Positions 1 through 8,850 of a DNA stretch of 64,000 nucleotides are shown here, in pieces. Position 1 is the stretch's first letter; each line of letters starts with the position of its first letter. The notes beneath the pieces are model-generated. The model saw only the letters and a list, made by a program, of their open reading frames with translations. It made no database searches and was not told where the DNA came from. Position numbers and translations under genes: made by a program. Source of the stretch: Enterobacter asburiae (GTDB lineage: Bacteria; Pseudomonadota; Gammaproteobacteria; Enterobacterales; Enterobacteriaceae); NCBI GenBank assembly GCA_011754535.1, contig JAAQVN010000001.1, positions 372,001-436,000 on the forward strand, read 5' to 3'.

Positions 1-109
1 GGTACACAACGGGCGGCTACTGCTGGGAACGTGGCAGGGGATCTGGCTGGGAGAACATCGCATTCACGGTGGTTCGCGTAAAATTATCGCAACGCTACAA
101 GGGGAATAA
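1..109 (+). CDS. yjbQ: YjbQ, UPF0047 family protein, C-terminal fragment
   Basis: The window opens inside a reading frame whose last 35 codons (from base 2) end at TAA 107-109. The fragment contains [12 protein letters not shown], typical of the C-terminal end of the YjbQ/UPF0047 family, where a Gly-Thr-Trp-Gln stretch is strongly conserved. The family is small (about 138 residues) and has been linked to thiamin phosphate synthase-like activity, but its cellular role is poorly defined. It is followed after two bases by yjbR, so the two genes are probably co-transcribed, as in E. coli. The start lies outside the window. Confidence 0.85.
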   Translation, partial: VHNGRLLLGTWQGIWLGEHRIHGGSRKIIATLQGE

Positions 110-111
110 AG

Positions 112-465
112 ATGACAATTTCGGAGCTACTTCAGTACTGCATGAGTAAACCTGGCGCAGAGCAGAGCGTTCATAGCGACTGGAAAGCCACGCAGATTAA
201 AGTGGGAGACGTGCTATTTGCGATGGTGAAAGAGGTAGAGGGGCGCCCGGCGGCGTCGCTGAAAACCAGCCCGGAACTGGCAGATCTGTTACGTCAGCAG
301 CATGATGATGTGCGGCCGAGCCAGCACCTCAATAAAGCGCACTGGAGCACCGTCTATCTGGACGGTTCGCTGCCTGGCTCGCAAATTTACTATCTGGTGG
401 ATGCGTCTTATAAGCAGGCGGTTGAGCTGCTGCCGGAAACGACCCGGCAGCAGCTCTCCGTCTGA
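112..465 (+). CDS. yjbR: YjbR, MmcQ/YjbR family protein
   Basis: This 117-residue protein matches the MmcQ/YjbR (DUF419) family in length and pattern: an N-terminal helix (MTISELLQYC), then KATQIKVGDVLFAMV, SLKTSPELADLLRQQ, and a C-terminal part containing HWSTVYLDGSLP and LVDASYKQAV. Family structures have a CyaY-like or double-wing fold and DNA binding has been suggested, but the function is unknown. It begins two bases after the yjbQ stop and ends two bases before the convergent uvrA stop, so this junction is very compact. Confidence 0.93.
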   Translation: MTISELLQYCMSKPGAEQSVHSDWKATQIKVGDVLFAMVKEVEGRPAASLKTSPELADLLRQQHDDVRPSQHLNKAHWSTVYLDGSLPGSQIYYLVDASYKQAVELLPETTRQQLSV

Positions 466-467
466 GA

Positions 468-3290
468 TTACAGCAACGGTTTAAGGAAGCGCGCGGTGTG
501 CGAGGCTTCGCACTCTGCAACGGTCTCTGGCGTACCGGAGACGAGGATTTCACCGCCGCCGCTGCCGCCTTCCGGGCCAAGATCGACAATCCAGTCCGCG
601 GTTTTAATCACGTCCAGGTTATGTTCGATAACCACAATCGTGTTGCCCTGATCGCGCAGCTGATGCAGAACCTCCAGCAGCTGCTGGATATCGGCAAAGT
701 GCAGGCCAGTGGTCGGCTCGTCCAGAATGTACAACGTCTGGCCTGTACCGCGTTTGGAGAGCTCGCGCGCCAGCTTCACGCGCTGGGCTTCACCGCCTGA
801 CAGCGTGGTGGCGGACTGCCCCAGACGAATATAGGTCAACCCTACGTCCATCAGCGTCTGCAGCTTACGCGCCAGCGCAGGGACGGCGTCAAAGAACTCG
901 CGCGCCTCCTCGATGGTCATGTCCAGCACTTCGTGGATGGTCTTGCCTTTGTACTTAATCTCCAGCGTTTCGCGGTTATAGCGCTTGCCTTTGCACTGGT
1001 CGCACGGCACGTAGATATCCGGCAGGAAGTGCATCTCAACCTTGATCACGCCGTCGCCCTGACACGCTTCACAGCGGCCGCCGCGCACGTTAAAGCTGAA
1101 ACGTCCAGGGGTATAACCGCGCGAACGCGCTTCCGGTACGCCGGCGAAGAGTTCACGTACAGGCGTGAAGACGCCGGTATAGGTTGCCGGGTTGGAACGC
1201 GGCGTACGGCCAATCGGGCTCTGGTCGATGTCGATAACCTTGTCGAAATGTTCCAGTCCCTGAATGTCGCGATACGGCGCAGGTTCGGCGAGCGTCGCGC
1301 CGTTCAGCGCCGTCTGCGCAATCGGGAACAGCGTATCGTTGATCAGCGTCGATTTACCGGAACCGGACACGCCGGTAATGCAGGTAAACAGGCCAACTGG
1401 CAGCGTCAGGGTGACGTCCTTCAGGTTGTTGCCGCGCGCCCCGGTGAGCTTAAGCACTTTTTCCGGGTTCGCCGCGACGCGCTGTTTCGGCACTTCAATC
1501 TTGCGCTTGCCGCTCATGTACTGGCCGGTCAGCGACTCGGGCACCGCCATGATATCTTTCAGCGTCCCTTCTGCGACCACCTGGCCGCCGTGTACGCCCG
1601 CGCCAGGACCGATATCGATCACGTGGTCAGCCGCGCGGATCGCATCTTCGTCGTGCTCGACCACGATTACCGTGTTGCCGAGATTGCGCAGGTGGACCAG
1701 CGTCCCGAGCAGGCGTTCGTTGTCGCGCTGGTGCAGGCCGATAGATGGTTCATCCAGTACGTACATCACGCCCACTAAGCCCGCGCCAATCTGGCTCGCC
1801 AGACGGATACGCTGGGCTTCACCGCCGGAGAGCGTTTCTGCCGAGCGGGAAAGCGTCAGGTAGTTCAGGCCAACGTTCACCAGAAACTTCAGGCGATCGC
1901 CGATCTCTTTCAGCACTTTTTCGGCGATTTTTGCGCGCTGGCCGGAGAGCTTCAGGTTGTTGAAGAAGTCCATCGCGTGGCCGATGCTCATGTCTGAGAT
2001 GGTCGGCAGCGCCGTATTTTCAACAAATACGTGGCGCGCTTCGCGACGCAGACGCGTGCCCTCGCAGGTGGCGCAGGAGCGGTTGCTGATGAACTTCGCC
2101 AGCTCTTCGCGCACCGCGCTGGATTCGGTCTCTTTGTAGCGGCGCTCCATATTGTGCAGCACCCCTTCGAACGGGTGACGACGCACGGAGGTGTCGCCAC
2201 GGTCGTTCATATATTTGAACTCGATGTTCTCTTTGCCGGAACCGAACAGGATCACTTTGTGTACGTTCGGGCTCAGGCTTGCCCACGGGGCTTCAACGTC
2301 GAACTTGTAGTGCTCCGCCAGCGACTTCAGCATCTGGAAGTAGTAAAAGTTACGCTTGTCCCAGCCACGAATAGCGCCGCCCGCCAGGGATAGCTCCGGG
2401 TTCTGGATCACGCGGTCCGGATCAAAATACTGCTGTACGCCCAGGCCGTCACAGGTCGGGCACGCGCCCGCCGGGTTGTTGAACGAGAACAGGCGCGGTT
2501 CCAGCTCGCGCATGCTGTAGCCGCAAATCGGGCAGGCGAAGTTGGCGGAGAAGAGCAGCTCTTCCGCTTTCGGGTCGTCCATGTCGGAGACCACGGCCGT
2601 GCCGCCAGAGAGTTCCAGCGCCGTTTCGAAAGATTCCGCCAGACGCGTGGCGAGATCGTCACGCACCTTAAAGCGGTCAATCACCACCTCAATGGTGTGC
2701 TTCTTCTGCAACTCCAGCTTTGGCGGATCCGACAGGTCACACACCTCGCCGTCGATGCGGGCGCGGATATAGCCCTGGCTTGCCAGGTTTTCCAGCGTTT
2801 TAGTGTGTTCACCTTTTCGCTCTTTAATGATAGGCGCCAGCAGCATCAGGCGTTTGCCTTCCGGCTGCGACAGCACGTTGTCGACCATCTGGCTCACGGT
2901 CTGTGCCGCCAGCGGGACGTCGTGGTCCGGGCAGCGCGGCTCACCCACGCGGGCATACAGCAGACGCAGGTAGTCGTGAATTTCAGTGATGGTACCGACC
3001 GTTGAACGCGGGTTATGCGAGGTCGACTTCTGCTCAATGGAGATAGCAGGCGATAACCCTTCAATATGATCGACATCCGGTTTTTCCATCAGCGACAGGA
3101 ACTGACGCGCGTACGCAGAGAGTGATTCAACGTAACGACGCTGTCCTTCGGCATACAAAGTGTCGAAGGCCAGTGAGGATTTGCCAGACCCCGAAAGCCC
3201 GGTCACGACGATGAGTTTGTCGCGAGGGATTATGAGGTTGATATTCTTGAGATTGTGGGTGCGGGCGCCCCGAACTTCGATCTTATCCAT
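468..3290 (-). CDS. uvrA: UvrA, excinuclease ABC subunit A
   Basis: UvrA is the damage-recognition ATPase of nucleotide excision repair; it loads UvrB at bulky DNA lesions. The 940-residue length equals that of E. coli. The sequence shows two ABC ATPase modules: Walker [10 protein letters not shown] near residue 31 and GVSGSGKST near residue 640, each followed by a signature ([12 protein letters not shown] and [12 protein letters not shown]). It also has two zinc-binding Cys clusters (CPICG..CPTC and CEAC..CDQC). It starts at an ATG and diverges from ssb, with a LexA box in the shared 250-bp gap, so SOS induction is expected. Confidence 0.99.
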   Translation of the reverse strand: MDKIEVRGARTHNLKNINLIIPRDKLIVVTGLSGSGKSSLAFDTLYAEGQRRYVESLSAYARQFLSLMEKPDVDHIEGLSPAISIEQKSTSHNPRSTVGTITEIHDYLRLLYARVGEPRCPDHDVPLAAQTVSQMVDNVLSQPEGKRLMLLAPIIKERKGEHTKTLENLASQGYIRARIDGEVCDLSDPPKLELQKKHTIEVVIDRFKVRDDLATRLAESFETALELSGGTAVVSDMDDPKAEELLFSANFACPICGYSMRELEPRLFSFNNPAGACPTCDGLGVQQYFDPDRVIQNPELSLAGGAIRGWDKRNFYYFQMLKSLAEHYKFDVEAPWASLSPNVHKVILFGSGKENIEFKYMNDRGDTSVRRHPFEGVLHNMERRYKETESSAVREELAKFISNRSCATCEGTRLRREARHVFVENTALPTISDMSIGHAMDFFNNLKLSGQRAKIAEKVLKEIGDRLKFLVNVGLNYLTLSRSAETLSGGEAQRIRLASQIGAGLVGVMYVLDEPSIGLHQRDNERLLGTLVHLRNLGNTVIVVEHDEDAIRAADHVIDIGPGAGVHGGQVVAEGTLKDIMAVPESLTGQYMSGKRKIEVPKQRVAANPEKVLKLTGARGNNLKDVTLTLPVGLFTCITGVSGSGKSTLINDTLFPIAQTALNGATLAEPAPYRDIQGLEHFDKVIDIDQSPIGRTPRSNPATYTGVFTPVRELFAGVPEARSRGYTPGRFSFNVRGGRCEACQGDGVIKVEMHFLPDIYVPCDQCKGKRYNRETLEIKYKGKTIHEVLDMTIEEAREFFDAVPALARKLQTLMDVGLTYIRLGQSATTLSGGEAQRVKLARELSKRGTGQTLYILDEPTTGLHFADIQQLLEVLHQLRDQGNTIVVIEHNLDVIKTADWIVDLGPEGGSGGGEILVSGTPETVAECEASHTARFLKPLL

Positions 3291-3377
3291 TCACCTTTCC
3301 CGGTTGGAACACGGATTGCCTGGTTTGTTTGAAGGACAAACGGCTGTCAGAAACGGCTAATTATGACACAATTTAAC

Positions 3378-3393
3378 CTGTTTGAATATACAG
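3378..3393. promoter_or_regulatory. LexA (SOS) box between uvrA and ssb
   Basis: CTGTTTGAATATACAG fits the LexA consensus CTGT-N8-ACAG exactly. It lies 88 bp upstream of the uvrA start and 148 bp upstream of the ssb start. In E. coli a shared LexA site controls both divergent genes, and the same arrangement is inferred here. Confidence 0.92.
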
Positions 3394-3540
3394 TATTGGA
3401 ATGCATTTTCTGATTCGCTGTGTAACAATGTCGAGTGGCGAGAGAACTCTGGAACGTGCTACGCAACTATCAAAGTGCAGCATGGAAATGGTACACTCGC
3501 GCGTTTACACTATTAAGAAACGTATTCAGGAGACACGAAC

Positions 3541-4065
3541 ATGGCCAGCAGAGGCGTAAACAAGGTGATTCTCGTCGGTAATCTGGGCCAGGACCCGGAA
3601 GTACGCTACATGCCGAGTGGTGGCGCAGTTGCCAACATTACGCTGGCTACTTCCGAATCCTGGCGTGATAAAGCGACCGGTGAAATGAAAGAGCAGACCG
3701 AATGGCACCGCGTTGTGCTGTTTGGCAAACTGGCAGAAGTAGCCGGTGAGTATCTGCGTAAAGGTTCTCAGGTCTATATAGAAGGCCAGTTGCGTACCCG
3801 CAAATGGACCGATCAGTCCGGCGCTGAGAAGTACACCACGGAAGTGGTGGTGAACGTTGGTGGCACCATGCAGATGCTGGGTGGCCGTCAGGGCGGCGGC
3901 GCACCAGCCGGTGGCGGCCAGCAGCAGGGCGGTTGGGGTCAGCCTCAGCAGCCACAGGGCGGCAACCAGTTCAGCGGCGGCGCGCAGTCTCGTCCGCAGC
4001 AGCAGTCTGCTCCTGCCCCGTCTAACGAACCGCCAATGGACTTCGACGACGACATCCCGTTCTGA
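3541..4065 (+). CDS. ssb: SSB, single-stranded DNA-binding protein
   Basis: SSB coats single-stranded DNA in replication, repair and recombination and recruits partners through its tail. The 174-residue protein has an N-terminal OB fold (residues about 1-112, beginning [20 protein letters not shown], with the conserved [19 protein letters not shown] segment). A Gly/Gln/Pro-rich disordered linker follows, then the acidic tip MDFDDDIPF that docks partner proteins. The E. coli protein has 178 residues; the difference is in the linker. The AGGAG-like sequence a few bases before the ATG supports this start. A Rho-independent terminator follows. Confidence 0.99.
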   Translation: MASRGVNKVILVGNLGQDPEVRYMPSGGAVANITLATSESWRDKATGEMKEQTEWHRVVLFGKLAEVAGEYLRKGSQVYIEGQLRTRKWTDQSGAEKYTTEVVVNVGGTMQMLGGRQGGGAPAGGGQQQGGWGQPQQPQGGNQFSGGAQSRPQQQSAPAPSNEPPMDFDDDIPF

Positions 4066-4082
4066 ACAACGGATGCTAAAAC

Positions 4083-4112
4083 AAAAAACCCAGACATCGT
4101 CTGGGTTTTTTA
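4083..4112 (+). terminator. Rho-independent terminator of ssb
   Basis: A perfect stem AAACCCAGAC..GTCTGGGTTT with a 3-base loop is followed by a T run, 18 bp after the ssb stop. Its A-rich 5' flank means it may also act on the convergent yjcB transcript. Confidence 0.88.
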
Positions 4113-4124
4113 TTGCTGAAGGGA

Positions 4125-4406
4125 TCAGGTAATGACCATCGGCCAGTCTGGTGGCGTGTGGCTCATCGCCTCAACCATCACTACTTTAATATTTTCCCAG
4201 ACGGCGGCCATATCCAGCAGGGTGATGCCCAGCAGGCCCGTTGCGAACCAGCAAGCCGCGCCAAGCCCTAGTAGGGTACTGATGACGGCAAGACCCGCGT
4301 AGTCGGATTTACGAAACTGAATGTTCAGCGTGCTGGCTAAAAACATCAAAAACGCACTCAACAAGGGCCAGCGCAGGAGAACCATGCTGGTAGTAATGGT
4401 TGCCAT
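4125..4406 (-). CDS. yjcB: YjcB, small inner-membrane protein
   Basis: This 93-residue hydrophobic protein matches E. coli YjcB in length, position and sequence pattern (VLLRWPLLSAFLMFLASTLN, AACWFATGLLGITL, C-terminal PPDWPMVIT). Three membrane segments are likely. I use the internal ATG (MATITTS) because it gives the E. coli length; an ATG three codons upstream is possible. The function is unknown. It converges on ssb, sharing the terminator region. Confidence 0.85.
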   Translation of the reverse strand: MATITTSMVLLRWPLLSAFLMFLASTLNIQFRKSDYAGLAVISTLLGLGAACWFATGLLGITLLDMAAVWENIKVVMVEAMSHTPPDWPMVIT

Positions 4407-5060
4407 AAAACCCATCCTCTACAAAACAGACGAACTGAATGAAACAGTGTTTCTCGTTACACAATATGTGTGAACTATATCACATTTGTTGATTTATTCG
4501 CCAGTGTCTGCGTAGCCAAAAAGGGGATTTTATTAGCCGGAAAAAGAGTGTGCGGTACGGGTCTGCCTTCGTACAAAGGGATGCGGACCCACAACGTGCG
4601 GGGTAATGCCCGCCGGGCAAGCGGGGAAGAGCATCTGGAGGCAAAGAGACGTCCAGCCGTGCCGTTTTTAGGAGAAGCATTATTTTCTGATAATATTGTG
4701 ATGATGTCTGATTATTTATAAATCAACGAACAAAATACACCCGCATAAATAGGATAAAACGTCACGTTGGCGTTGTGCTTTTTTCATGCCGCCAGAAGTT
4801 TGGCTTAATCAGCGATCCTCTGTGGTGTTCTCTCAAAACCACCCATGCGTGGTGGATAATTATTTTCCTTAATTGAAACGGAACGAATACTTACAGTTTA
4901 GCTTACGGGAAAATATTATCGTCATAACGAAATTTAAGATTTTTAATACTAAAAGTCAGTTGCTAACTTCGCATGATTCATGCAACGTAATCACCTGTTT
5001 AACAAAGCATCCGGCCTTCATTACTACAGGCGTACAACATGCAGGGATATAGGGCGGGAA
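4407..5060. other. Long intergenic region upstream of pdeC with no supported gene
   Basis: This 650-bp stretch is AT-rich at both ends and has a GC-rich patch at about 4540-4670, including the small palindrome TGCCCGCCGGGCA at 4607-4619. Short open frames on both strands here have no recognisable protein features. It must hold the promoters of yjcB and pdeC, but I cannot assign -35/-10 elements with confidence. An unrecognised small RNA cannot be excluded. Confidence 0.5.
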
Positions 5061-6626
5061 ATGAATCGTAGCGCGCGGCGCAAAATACTCAGGGTGGTAG
5101 GAATCATCATGGTAGTTATGCTGCCGGTGATGCTTGCTCTATGGTTTGCCCAGCTGAGAGCCGAGTCGGAAACGAGCGCTCAGCTACGTACATTTGCTGA
5201 ACTGGCTTTAGACAAAACTGAACTGGTAATTCAACAAGTTGACCTGGCCAGGGACGAGGCAGAAAAATATCAGGGTGAACATTGTACGCCGGAACATCGT
5301 CAATATATGTTGAACGTTGTTCGTGGCCGCCTGTTTGTCGCCGATTTAATTTATGCTGAAGGTCAGAATTTTCTTTGTTCGACCGTTTTTACACCGGATC
5401 AACCCTATGTCATTCCGGTTGCTAATTACACGCGTAAACCTGACGTTGCGATCTATTATTTTCGCGATACGCCATTTTATACTGGCTATAAAATGACATA
5501 TATGCAGCGCGGAAATTATGTCGTGGTGGTCAATCCGCTTTCTTACAGTGAAGTGATGTCTACCGATCATTCCCTCGCATGGGGGGTATACGATACGGTA
5601 ACCAATGCCTTCTTTTCCGTCAGTCAGAAAGCCAATGCGACTTTATTAAATTCGATGATTCAGGATAAGGAATCGGTATTTCAAAAAGATAACCGTTTCT
5701 ATACCGTCGTGAAATCGCCAAAACGGCCTATTGCCGCTATCGTGTCGACGTCAGATAAACGTTTTTATGAAACGCTCTATCACCAGGCGACGTTGACGCT
5801 GCCGCTGGGAATGATCTGCAGCATTATTATTTTGCTGGTGTGGTCCCGCACCCATCGTGAGCTTAATTCGCCGGGGCGGCTACTGCACCGGGCGCTGAAC
5901 AAACGTCAGCTTTGTCTGCACTATCAGCCGATTATTGATATCAAGAATAACCAGTGCGTGGGGGCAGAGGCGCTGTTGCGCTGGCCTGGTTTCAACGGGC
6001 AGGTGATGAGCCCGGCTGAATTTATTCCGCTGGCTGAAAAAGAGGGAATGAGCGAGCGAATTACGGATTATGTTGTTGAGGAGGTGTTCAGCGATCTGGG
6101 CAATTTCCTGGCGGCGCATCCGCATCTCTATATTTCGATTAACCTGTCGGCCACGGACTTCCACTCCTCGCGGCTGATCGCCATGATTTCTGACAAGGCC
6201 CGGCACTACGCCGTACGCGCCCAGCAAATTAAAATTGAAGTGACGGAACGCGGTTTTATCGATGTCCCAAAAACCACGCCGGTGATTCAGGCCTTCCGTC
6301 AGGCGGGCTATGAAGTGGCGATCGATGATTTCGGAACCGGTTACTCCAACCTGCACAACCTCTACTCGCTGAACGTCGATATTTTGAAAATCGACAAATC
6401 GTTTATCGACACCTTAACCACCAACAGTACCAGCCACCTGATCGCCGAGCATATTATCGAGATGGCGCAAAGCCTGCGGCTTAAAACCATTGCCGAAGGG
6501 GTTGAGACGGCTGAGCAGGTGAGCTGGTTGTTGAAGCGCGGCGTTCAGTTCTGTCAGGGATGGCACTTCGCGAAAGCGATGCCGCCCCAGGAATTTATGA
6601 CCTGGCAGCAGCAACCTTTGCAATGA
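5061..6626 (+). CDS. pdeC: PdeC-like c-di-GMP phosphodiesterase (CSS-EAL)
   Basis: PdeC hydrolyses cyclic di-GMP to pGpG and so favours motility over biofilm. The 521-residue protein has a first membrane segment near residues 15-35, then a periplasmic CSS domain (the Cys of GEHCTPEH and of NFLCST are the likely redox pair). A second membrane segment (near residues 260-280) and a cytoplasmic EAL domain follow, with GAEALLRWPG and DDFGTGYSNL. The ATG at 5061 (MNRSARRK), preceded by AGGGCGGG, gives nearly the E. coli length (528 residues). A start 27 codons upstream is open but lacks a clear ribosome-binding site. The catalytic motifs look intact. It converges with soxS. Confidence 0.94.
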   Translation: MNRSARRKILRVVGIIMVVMLPVMLALWFAQLRAESETSAQLRTFAELALDKTELVIQQVDLARDEAEKYQGEHCTPEHRQYMLNVVRGRLFVADLIYAEGQNFLCSTVFTPDQPYVIPVANYTRKPDVAIYYFRDTPFYTGYKMTYMQRGNYVVVVNPLSYSEVMSTDHSLAWGVYDTVTNAFFSVSQKANATLLNSMIQDKESVFQKDNRFYTVVKSPKRPIAAIVSTSDKRFYETLYHQATLTLPLGMICSIIILLVWSRTHRELNSPGRLLHRALNKRQLCLHYQPIIDIKNNQCVGAEALLRWPGFNGQVMSPAEFIPLAEKEGMSERITDYVVEEVFSDLGNFLAAHPHLYISINLSATDFHSSRLIAMISDKARHYAVRAQQIKIEVTERGFIDVPKTTPVIQAFRQAGYEVAIDDFGTGYSNLHNLYSLNVDILKIDKSFIDTLTTNSTSHLIAEHIIEMAQSLRLKTIAEGVETAEQVSWLLKRGVQFCQGWHFAKAMPPQEFMTWQQQPLQ

Positions 6627-6631
6627 CGGGA

Positions 6632-6958
6632 TTAATTCAACTGGTGGCGGTAATCGCTTGGCGTACGGTCAAACTCGCGGCGAAACACGCGGGAAAAGGT
6701 TTGTTGCGACACATAGCCAAGATCCATCGCGATATCAAAAATCGGCCGCTGCGTTGAGCGTAACGCCTGCGCCGCCAGCAGCAGCCTGCGCTGACGAATG
6801 TACTCACCCAGCGTCTGGTGCATGACCGTGCGGAACATCCTCTGTAAATACCATTTCGAATAGCCCGACTTTTTAGCGACCACATCAATGTTCAACGGTT
6901 GGTCGATATGATCGTCAATCCATTCAATAAGTGTCTGAATAATCTGCTGATGCGACAT
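6632..6958 (-). CDS. soxS: SoxS, AraC-family superoxide response activator
   Basis: SoxS activates the superoxide and antibiotic-resistance regulon (sodA, zwf, micF, acrAB and others). The 108-residue protein is almost entirely the AraC DNA-binding domain, with two helix-turn-helix units (NIDVVAKKSGYSKWYLQRMF and the region around DLGYVSQQTFSRVFRR). The chosen start, MSHQQIIQ, gives the E. coli length (107); an upstream ATG eight codons earlier is less likely. It is divergent from soxR, and transcription should depend on oxidised SoxR at the palindrome in the shared promoter. It converges on pdeC with only 5 bp between the stops. Confidence 0.97.
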   Translation of the reverse strand: MSHQQIIQTLIEWIDDHIDQPLNIDVVAKKSGYSKWYLQRMFRTVMHQTLGEYIRQRRLLLAAQALRSTQRPIFDIAMDLGYVSQQTFSRVFRREFDRTPSDYRHQLN

Positions 6959-7026
6959 AAGGTTGCCCCTCTGTAGATACAACTTTCTCGGTTGATTCGT
7001 CGTTTTCTCTGCGGGGGAGTATAATT

Positions 7027-7044
7027 CCTCAAGTTAACTTGAGG
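7027..7044. promoter_or_regulatory. SoxR operator in the soxS promoter
   Basis: CCTCAAGTTAACTTGAGG is a perfect 18-bp palindrome in the soxS-soxR gap, 12 bp before the soxR start. MerR-family regulators bind such dyads within over-long promoter spacers; the same sequence is found, as I recall, in the E. coli soxS promoter. SoxR is expected to repress its own gene and activate soxS from here. Confidence 0.93.
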
Positions 7045-7056
7045 TAAAGAGGTTTT

Positions 7057-7515
7057 ATGGAAAAGAGATTGCCGCGTATTAAAGCGCTTTTAACCCCCGG
7101 CGAAGTGGCAAAGCGAAGCGGCGTTGCGGTATCGGCGCTCCACTTCTATGAAAGCAAAGGGTTAATTAAAAGCATCCGTAACGGCGGAAACCAGCGCCGC
7201 TATACCCGCGACGTGCTCCGTTACGTGGCGATTATCAAAATTGCGCAACGCATCGGCATACCCCTGGCGACGATCGGTGAGGCATTTGGCGTGTTGCCGG
7301 AAGGGCATACGCTTAGCCCGAAAGAGTGGAAAGAACTTTCGTCCCAGTGGCGTGAAGAGCTGGACAGACGTATCCACACGCTGGTCGCGCTGCGTGACGA
7401 GCTGGACGGCTGCATCGGCTGCGGCTGCCTGTCCCGTAGCGACTGCCCGCTGCGTAACCCCGGCGACAGGCTGGGCGAGCAGGGGACGGGGGCACGGTTG
7501 CTGGAGGAGGATTGA
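7057..7515 (+). CDS. soxR: SoxR, redox-sensing [2Fe-2S] MerR-family regulator
   Basis: SoxR senses redox-cycling compounds and nitric oxide through a [2Fe-2S] cluster and switches on soxS. The 152-residue protein has an N-terminal MerR helix-turn-helix ([20 protein letters not shown]), a coiled dimerisation helix, and the cluster ligands C119, C122, C124 and C130 ([12 protein letters not shown]), at the same positions as in E. coli (154 residues). A GAGG before the ATG serves as ribosome-binding site. It is followed by a REP pair and a bidirectional terminator shared with SraL. Confidence 0.98.
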   Translation: MEKRLPRIKALLTPGEVAKRSGVAVSALHFYESKGLIKSIRNGGNQRRYTRDVLRYVAIIKIAQRIGIPLATIGEAFGVLPEGHTLSPKEWKELSSQWREELDRRIHTLVALRDELDGCIGCGCLSRSDCPLRNPGDRLGEQGTGARLLEED

Positions 7516-7530
7516 GTCCGTGCGGCCTGT

Positions 7531-7608
7531 TTGCCGGGTGGCGGCTGCGCCTTACCCGGCCTACAAAACCGAGAACGTAGGCCGGGTAAGCGAAGCGCCA
7601 CCCGGCAA
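7531..7608. repeat. REP pair (BIME) downstream of soxR
   Basis: Two E. coli-type REP units in opposite orientation (TGCCGGGTGGCGGCTGCGCC.. at 7531-7562 and ..GCGAAGCGCCACCCGGCA at 7579-7606) flank a short spacer. Such elements form mRNA hairpins and bind gyrase or IHF; here they lie in the soxR 3' untranslated region. Confidence 0.88.
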
Positions 7609-7617
7609 AAAGCATCA

Positions 7618-7757
7618 TAAAGAACTAAAGCGCCACAAAGGGCGCTTTAGTTTTTCCCGGTCTTTGTCTTTCTCTCTATCCCGCTGGTTCACGGGAGGGT
7701 TTCCCCCGACATCAGCACCCCTCGTGTCGAGCTGGTTGGGGAGGTTCCGGATTGTGC
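7618..7757 (-). ncRNA. sraL: SraL (RyjA) small RNA
   Basis: The minus strand matches the SraL/RyjA sequence as I remember it: a 5' part containing CCGGAACCTCC, then GTCGGGGGAAACCCTCC, CCAGCGGGATAGAGAGAAAG, ACAAAGACCGG and the terminal hairpin CTAAAGCGCC..GGCGCTTTAG followed by T-rich sequence. It occupies the same place as in E. coli and Salmonella, between soxR and ghxP, antisense to the soxR tail region. It is a sigma-S-dependent sRNA reported to act on tig and rho mRNAs. The 5' end near 7757 is estimated; a possible extended -10 (CATAGAATTA) lies just upstream. Confidence 0.85.
7624..7656. terminator. Bidirectional terminator for soxR and SraL
   Basis: The stem CTAAAGCGCC..GGCGCTTTAG carries TTTTT on the plus strand and a T-rich run on the minus strand, so it can end both the soxR transcript and SraL. 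Confidence 0.88.
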
Positions 7758-7882
7758 TGACACTTTAATTCTATGCAAGACCCGTTTTTTCGCCAGCCTC
7801 GCGAGTAGTTTTTAAGACGAAATTTTTTCGCGGTGTTGTTCGATTTTCTATAGTTAAAAAGTATGAATAACAGGAGAAAATC

Positions 7883-8554
7883 ATGCTCACGGTACATCAC
7901 CTGAACCAGTCGCGCTCGCACCGCGTGATCTGGGCGCTGGAAGAACTCGCCCTGCCTTATGAAATAGTTCACTACCAGCGCGAAAAGAACATGCTGGCAC
8001 CCGAGTCCCTCAAAAAGGTGCATCCGTTGGGCAAATCCCCGGTCATTGAAGATAACGGGCTGATCCTTGCGGAGTCAGGCGCCATTCTGGAGTATCTGCA
8101 GGAAACCTATGATGCCGAATCGCGGCTGAAGCCTTTGGACCCCGCGCATAAGGTGCAATATCGCTTCTGGCTGCATTACGCGGAAGGGTCGCTGATGCCG
8201 CTGCTGTTAATGAAGCTGGTCTTCAGCAGCCTCGGCAAGCCGCCCGTGCCGTTTGGCATCCGAACTCTGGGCAAGGCGCTGGGGCAGGGGGTGCAGAAAG
8301 CATATCTCAACCCCCAGCTGGAAACCCATGCGCGCTTTATAGATTCACATCTTGCTAAAAACAGCTGGTTTGCCGGAGAAGCGTTCAGTATGGCCGACAT
8401 TCAGATGAGCTTTCCACTCTTTGCCCTGCTGGCGCGCGGCGGCATTGATAATCTGCCGCATATTCAGGCATGGAAGCAAAAGGTGGAAAGCAGCCCTAGC
8501 TGGCAAAGAACTCTGCAACAAGGTGGCCCGTTATCTATCCCGGGCGAGGATTGA
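7883..8554 (+). CDS. Glutathione S-transferase family protein
   Basis: The 223-residue protein has the two-domain GST layout: an N-terminal thioredoxin-like fold (MLTVHHLNQSRSHRVIWALE, then the glutathione-contact segment HPLGKSPVIEDNG and ESGAILEYL near residues 50-75). An all-helical C-terminal domain follows, with WFAGEAFSMADIQMSFPLF, a typical GST helix motif. It probably conjugates or reduces electrophiles with glutathione; the substrate is unknown. K-12 lacks it at this point. It sits between soxRS and ghxP, but I see no soxbox that would place it in the SoxS regulon. The start is supported by AGGAG seven bases upstream. Confidence 0.9.
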   Translation: MLTVHHLNQSRSHRVIWALEELALPYEIVHYQREKNMLAPESLKKVHPLGKSPVIEDNGLILAESGAILEYLQETYDAESRLKPLDPAHKVQYRFWLHYAEGSLMPLLLMKLVFSSLGKPPVPFGIRTLGKALGQGVQKAYLNPQLETHARFIDSHLAKNSWFAGEAFSMADIQMSFPLFALLARGGIDNLPHIQAWKQKVESSPSWQRTLQQGGPLSIPGED

Positions 8555-8576
8555 GATGTAAATAAATTGCGCATAG

Positions 8577-8592
8577 ACGATAACGTTTGCGC
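8577..8592. promoter_or_regulatory. Probable PurR box upstream of ghxP
   Basis: Read on the minus strand this is GCGCAAACGTTATCGT, 14 of 16 matches to the PurR palindrome ACGCAAACGTTTGCGT. It lies about 260 bp before ghxP, a purine permease gene, which makes PurR control plausible. Confidence 0.6.
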
Positions 8593-8720
8593 ATCCTCTG
8601 TCTATTTCTTCATCGTCATAAGTGAATTTTAGCGAAAATCGACAAAGTTCAGTTGAAAAGGGCGTGGATTAGGCTGGATAATCGTTTGCCTTAATTTGAC
8701 CACCCGTTTTATAAGCGCGG

Positions 8721-8736
8721 AGCTAAACGTTTGCTT
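8721..8736. promoter_or_regulatory. Second, weaker PurR-like site upstream of ghxP
   Basis: AGCTAAACGTTTGCTT keeps the central AAACGTTTGC of the PurR palindrome (12 of 16 positions) and lies 115 bp before the ghxP start. The rest of the 296-bp gap shows no gene. Confidence 0.45.
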
Positions 8737-8850
8737 TTTTTGTGACGCCCTTTCGTCGCAAACGCAACACACGGATTTGACGTTTTAGCTGGCAGCGGTG
8801 TCTCCACCACGCTTATGGACGTTCTATAAAAACTCTCAGGGGATGTTTCT

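Noticed and set aside
933..1778. 281-codon open frame antisense to uvrA, and similar long antisense frames across the GC-rich genes
   Set aside because: Their composition mirrors the real gene on the other strand; no start signals or protein motifs.
4470..4721. 83-codon open frame upstream of pdeC and a 66-codon frame opposite
   Set aside because: No ribosome-binding site or protein-like pattern; neither matches anything known near yjcB.
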